Below, piece after piece: positions 51,091-52,287 of a stretch of DNA of 52,287 bases. The DNA is from an uncultured Bacteroidales bacterium. Lineage in GTDB: Bacteria; Bacteroidota; Bacteroidia; Bacteroidales; Bacteroidaceae. Position numbers and translations under genes: made by a program. The notes under the pieces are model-generated. The model did not search any database. It was not told the origin of the DNA and worked only from the letters and a program-made list of their open reading frames with translations. Location of the stretch: assembly GCA_902799655.1 (NCBI GenBank), contig CADCBH010000011.1, positions 1 to 52,287 of the forward strand. The letters are read 5' to 3'. Numbering within the stretch: the stretch's first letter is position 1; each line of letters starts with the position of its first letter.

Positions 51091-52287
51091 TTAGTGATTT
51101 CGGAGATTCCATTTTGAGTTGTCACTGCTAAAGTCATAGACGGCCAGTGTCGGTGTACTGTCGGCAGCCGAATAGAGGCAATAGCGTGTGTTGATGCCCT
51201 CCATGCCAGGAATCTGCTTAGGCATGATACGGTAAGTGCCGTCTGTCAGTTGTTCGATACGCCAGAGCTGCTCATCACCGCCATGATACGCCACAGCAGC
51301 AAGTTCTTTGTTAGCAGTAGCCGTCAGGGCACGTTCTGTACCGGCAATGGTAATCTTGTAATAAGGACTGGTCAGATAGCCGCCAGCTTTCTCCACAGGT
51401 GTAATATCCCAACGCTGGTGAGGACGGAACATATAGTCGCTGCAACGGACACCTACGGAAACATCGGCAGCAGGCCATGTGCTGATGACATCCTCCAATT
51501 TTTGGTTAGCAATGGGTTTGGCAGGCGGCAGTGGCTGATTGCGATTAAACCACCCCTGACGTTCCTGCTGCATACGAACAAAGTCGACTGCCATCTCCAA
51601 AAGCGCTCACCGGCAACAGGCCAGCCGTTTTTCCAGAGGATAGGACGGACGGCAAGGACGCTACGGCCACCCATATCAAAGTCTGCCTCCCAGTGGAATG
51701 ACATCACCTCGACACCTTCGTCGATGATGTAACGGCCAAAGTGTCCGGCACCTGTGGCACGGTCACCTGCAGCGATGACCATACGGCCACCACCATGGAA
51801 CATGTCACGTCCGACATTATCTACATAGGGACCCTCCACAGAGCGTGACCGGCCTACAATGATATTATAGGTCGAGTTGACACCATCGCAGCAAGTACCA
51901 TGAGTACCCAGCAGATAATACCAGCCATCCTTATACATCAAGGCGCTGGCCTCACAGTCGATGGCAACATCCTTCTCTACATTGCCTTTGACGCGCTCAC
52001 CGGTCTTCGGGTCGAGTTCAATGAGGCGGATATTACCAAAATAGGTACCATAGGTTGCCCACAGGCGACCTGTGGTAGGATCGAGCAGCAGACAGGGGTC
52101 AATGGCATCACAGTCCTCCATACCGTCAGACGAAGCCACCTCAATGGCTGTTGTCCACTTGAAATCAGGCGATTTCGGATCGAGGGTTTTGTTCCACATG
52201 GTGAGGATACGGCCATTATGACCACCAAAGAGGCCACCACCTGTAGCACCATAGATACAGAGATAGCGGTCTCCTATCTTCAACATG
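51091..52287 (-). pseudogene. GH43 (arabinanase-type) with ricin-like C-terminus, frameshifted, 5' end outside window
   Basis: Two - strand frames form one protein. The upstream frame (52286-51603) has GH43 segments: CDAIDPCLLLD, DCEASALMYKDGWYYLLGTHGTCCDGVNSTYNIIVGRS and MSFHWEADFDMGGRS, all typical of endo-arabinanase-like GH43. After NGWPVAGER the frame changes at a run of four T (51602-51599 on the - strand) and the rest continues in the other frame as EMAVDFVRMQQERQGWF and a ricin-type beta-trefoil domain (about 51100-51400). One base is missing relative to an intact gene (CGC TTT TTG GAG). The N-terminal part of the propeller lies beyond the right edge. It may be a pseudogene or an assembly error. 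It starts the visible part of the hemicellulose operon. Confidence 0.8.

Noticed and set aside
51453-51610. Programmed -1 frameshift in the GH43 gene
   Set aside because: The T-run does not form a canonical slippery heptamer in the right frame and no stem-loop follows; a missing base is simpler.
1-52287. CRISPR arrays, tRNA genes, transposases, integrases, phage genes
   Set aside because: No regularly spaced repeats, cloverleaf-like sequences or mobile-element proteins were recognised in any frame.

Overview
The window looks like a chromosomal segment of a gut or rumen Prevotella-type member of the Bacteroidales. The grounds are a SusC/SusD pair, many exported glycan hydrolases and esterases, several promoters with the Bacteroidetes -7 element TAnnTTTG, and C-terminal modules ending in the Prevotella-style TKGLYIVNGKKV motif. 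No sequence search was run, so the genus is an inference. No tRNA, rRNA, CRISPR array, transposase or phage gene was seen.

Left part (1-9.7 kb, + strand): a compact polysaccharide utilisation locus. It holds the end of a membrane regulator (periplasmic sugar-binding domain, one membrane segment, AraC-type DNA-binding domain), a 59-bp nested palindrome with a promoter, SusC, SusD, a DUF4960-type surface lipoprotein and a GH32-like lipoprotein. The order and enzyme type point to a fructan substrate. Two hairpin terminators close it.

Control region (9.7-10.25 kb): a gene-poor stretch with a candidate small RNA on the - strand (own promoter and terminator), a perfect 16-bp palindrome matching an FNR-type box, the greA promoter and a hairpin plus U-tract in the greA leader. 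greA and a HIT-family gene follow.

Envelope glycan region (11.2-23.8 kb): + strand genes for a DegT-type sugar aminotransferase, three glycosyltransferases and a lipid A-type acyltransferase, with a - strand LicD gene. A - strand operon then reads MsbA-type ABC transporter, two LtaS-type sulfatase-fold membrane enzymes, and a fucosyltransferase-like protein. Together they suggest synthesis, export and decoration of lipopolysaccharide or a related surface glycan.

23.8-25.9 kb: a Nudix hydrolase and an SLC13/DASS transporter, - strand.

Right part (26-52.3 kb, all - strand): an ester-rich hemicellulose system without SusC/SusD inside the window. Transcription starts beyond the right edge: a frameshifted GH43, a tandem GH43-CBM6 protein, a third GH43 and a CE6-type acetylesterase. 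Next come an uncharacterised 538-aa secreted protein and a 50-codon ORF ending at a strong terminator. A new promoter then drives a CE1-type esterase, GH31, GH3, a double alpha/beta-hydrolase, a CE15-type glucuronoyl esterase, a TlpA-like thioredoxin, a cation diffusion facilitator, GH97 and, from its own promoter, a GH43. The set fits removal of feruloyl, acetyl and glucuronoyl-ester decorations plus arabinose, xylose and galactose side chains from complex xylan and xyloglucan.

A recurrent oddity is that short low-complexity or GC-palindromic repeats of intergenic type are read in frame inside several genes. In the tandem GH43 protein two different repeats sit at the same loop of both catalytic domains.
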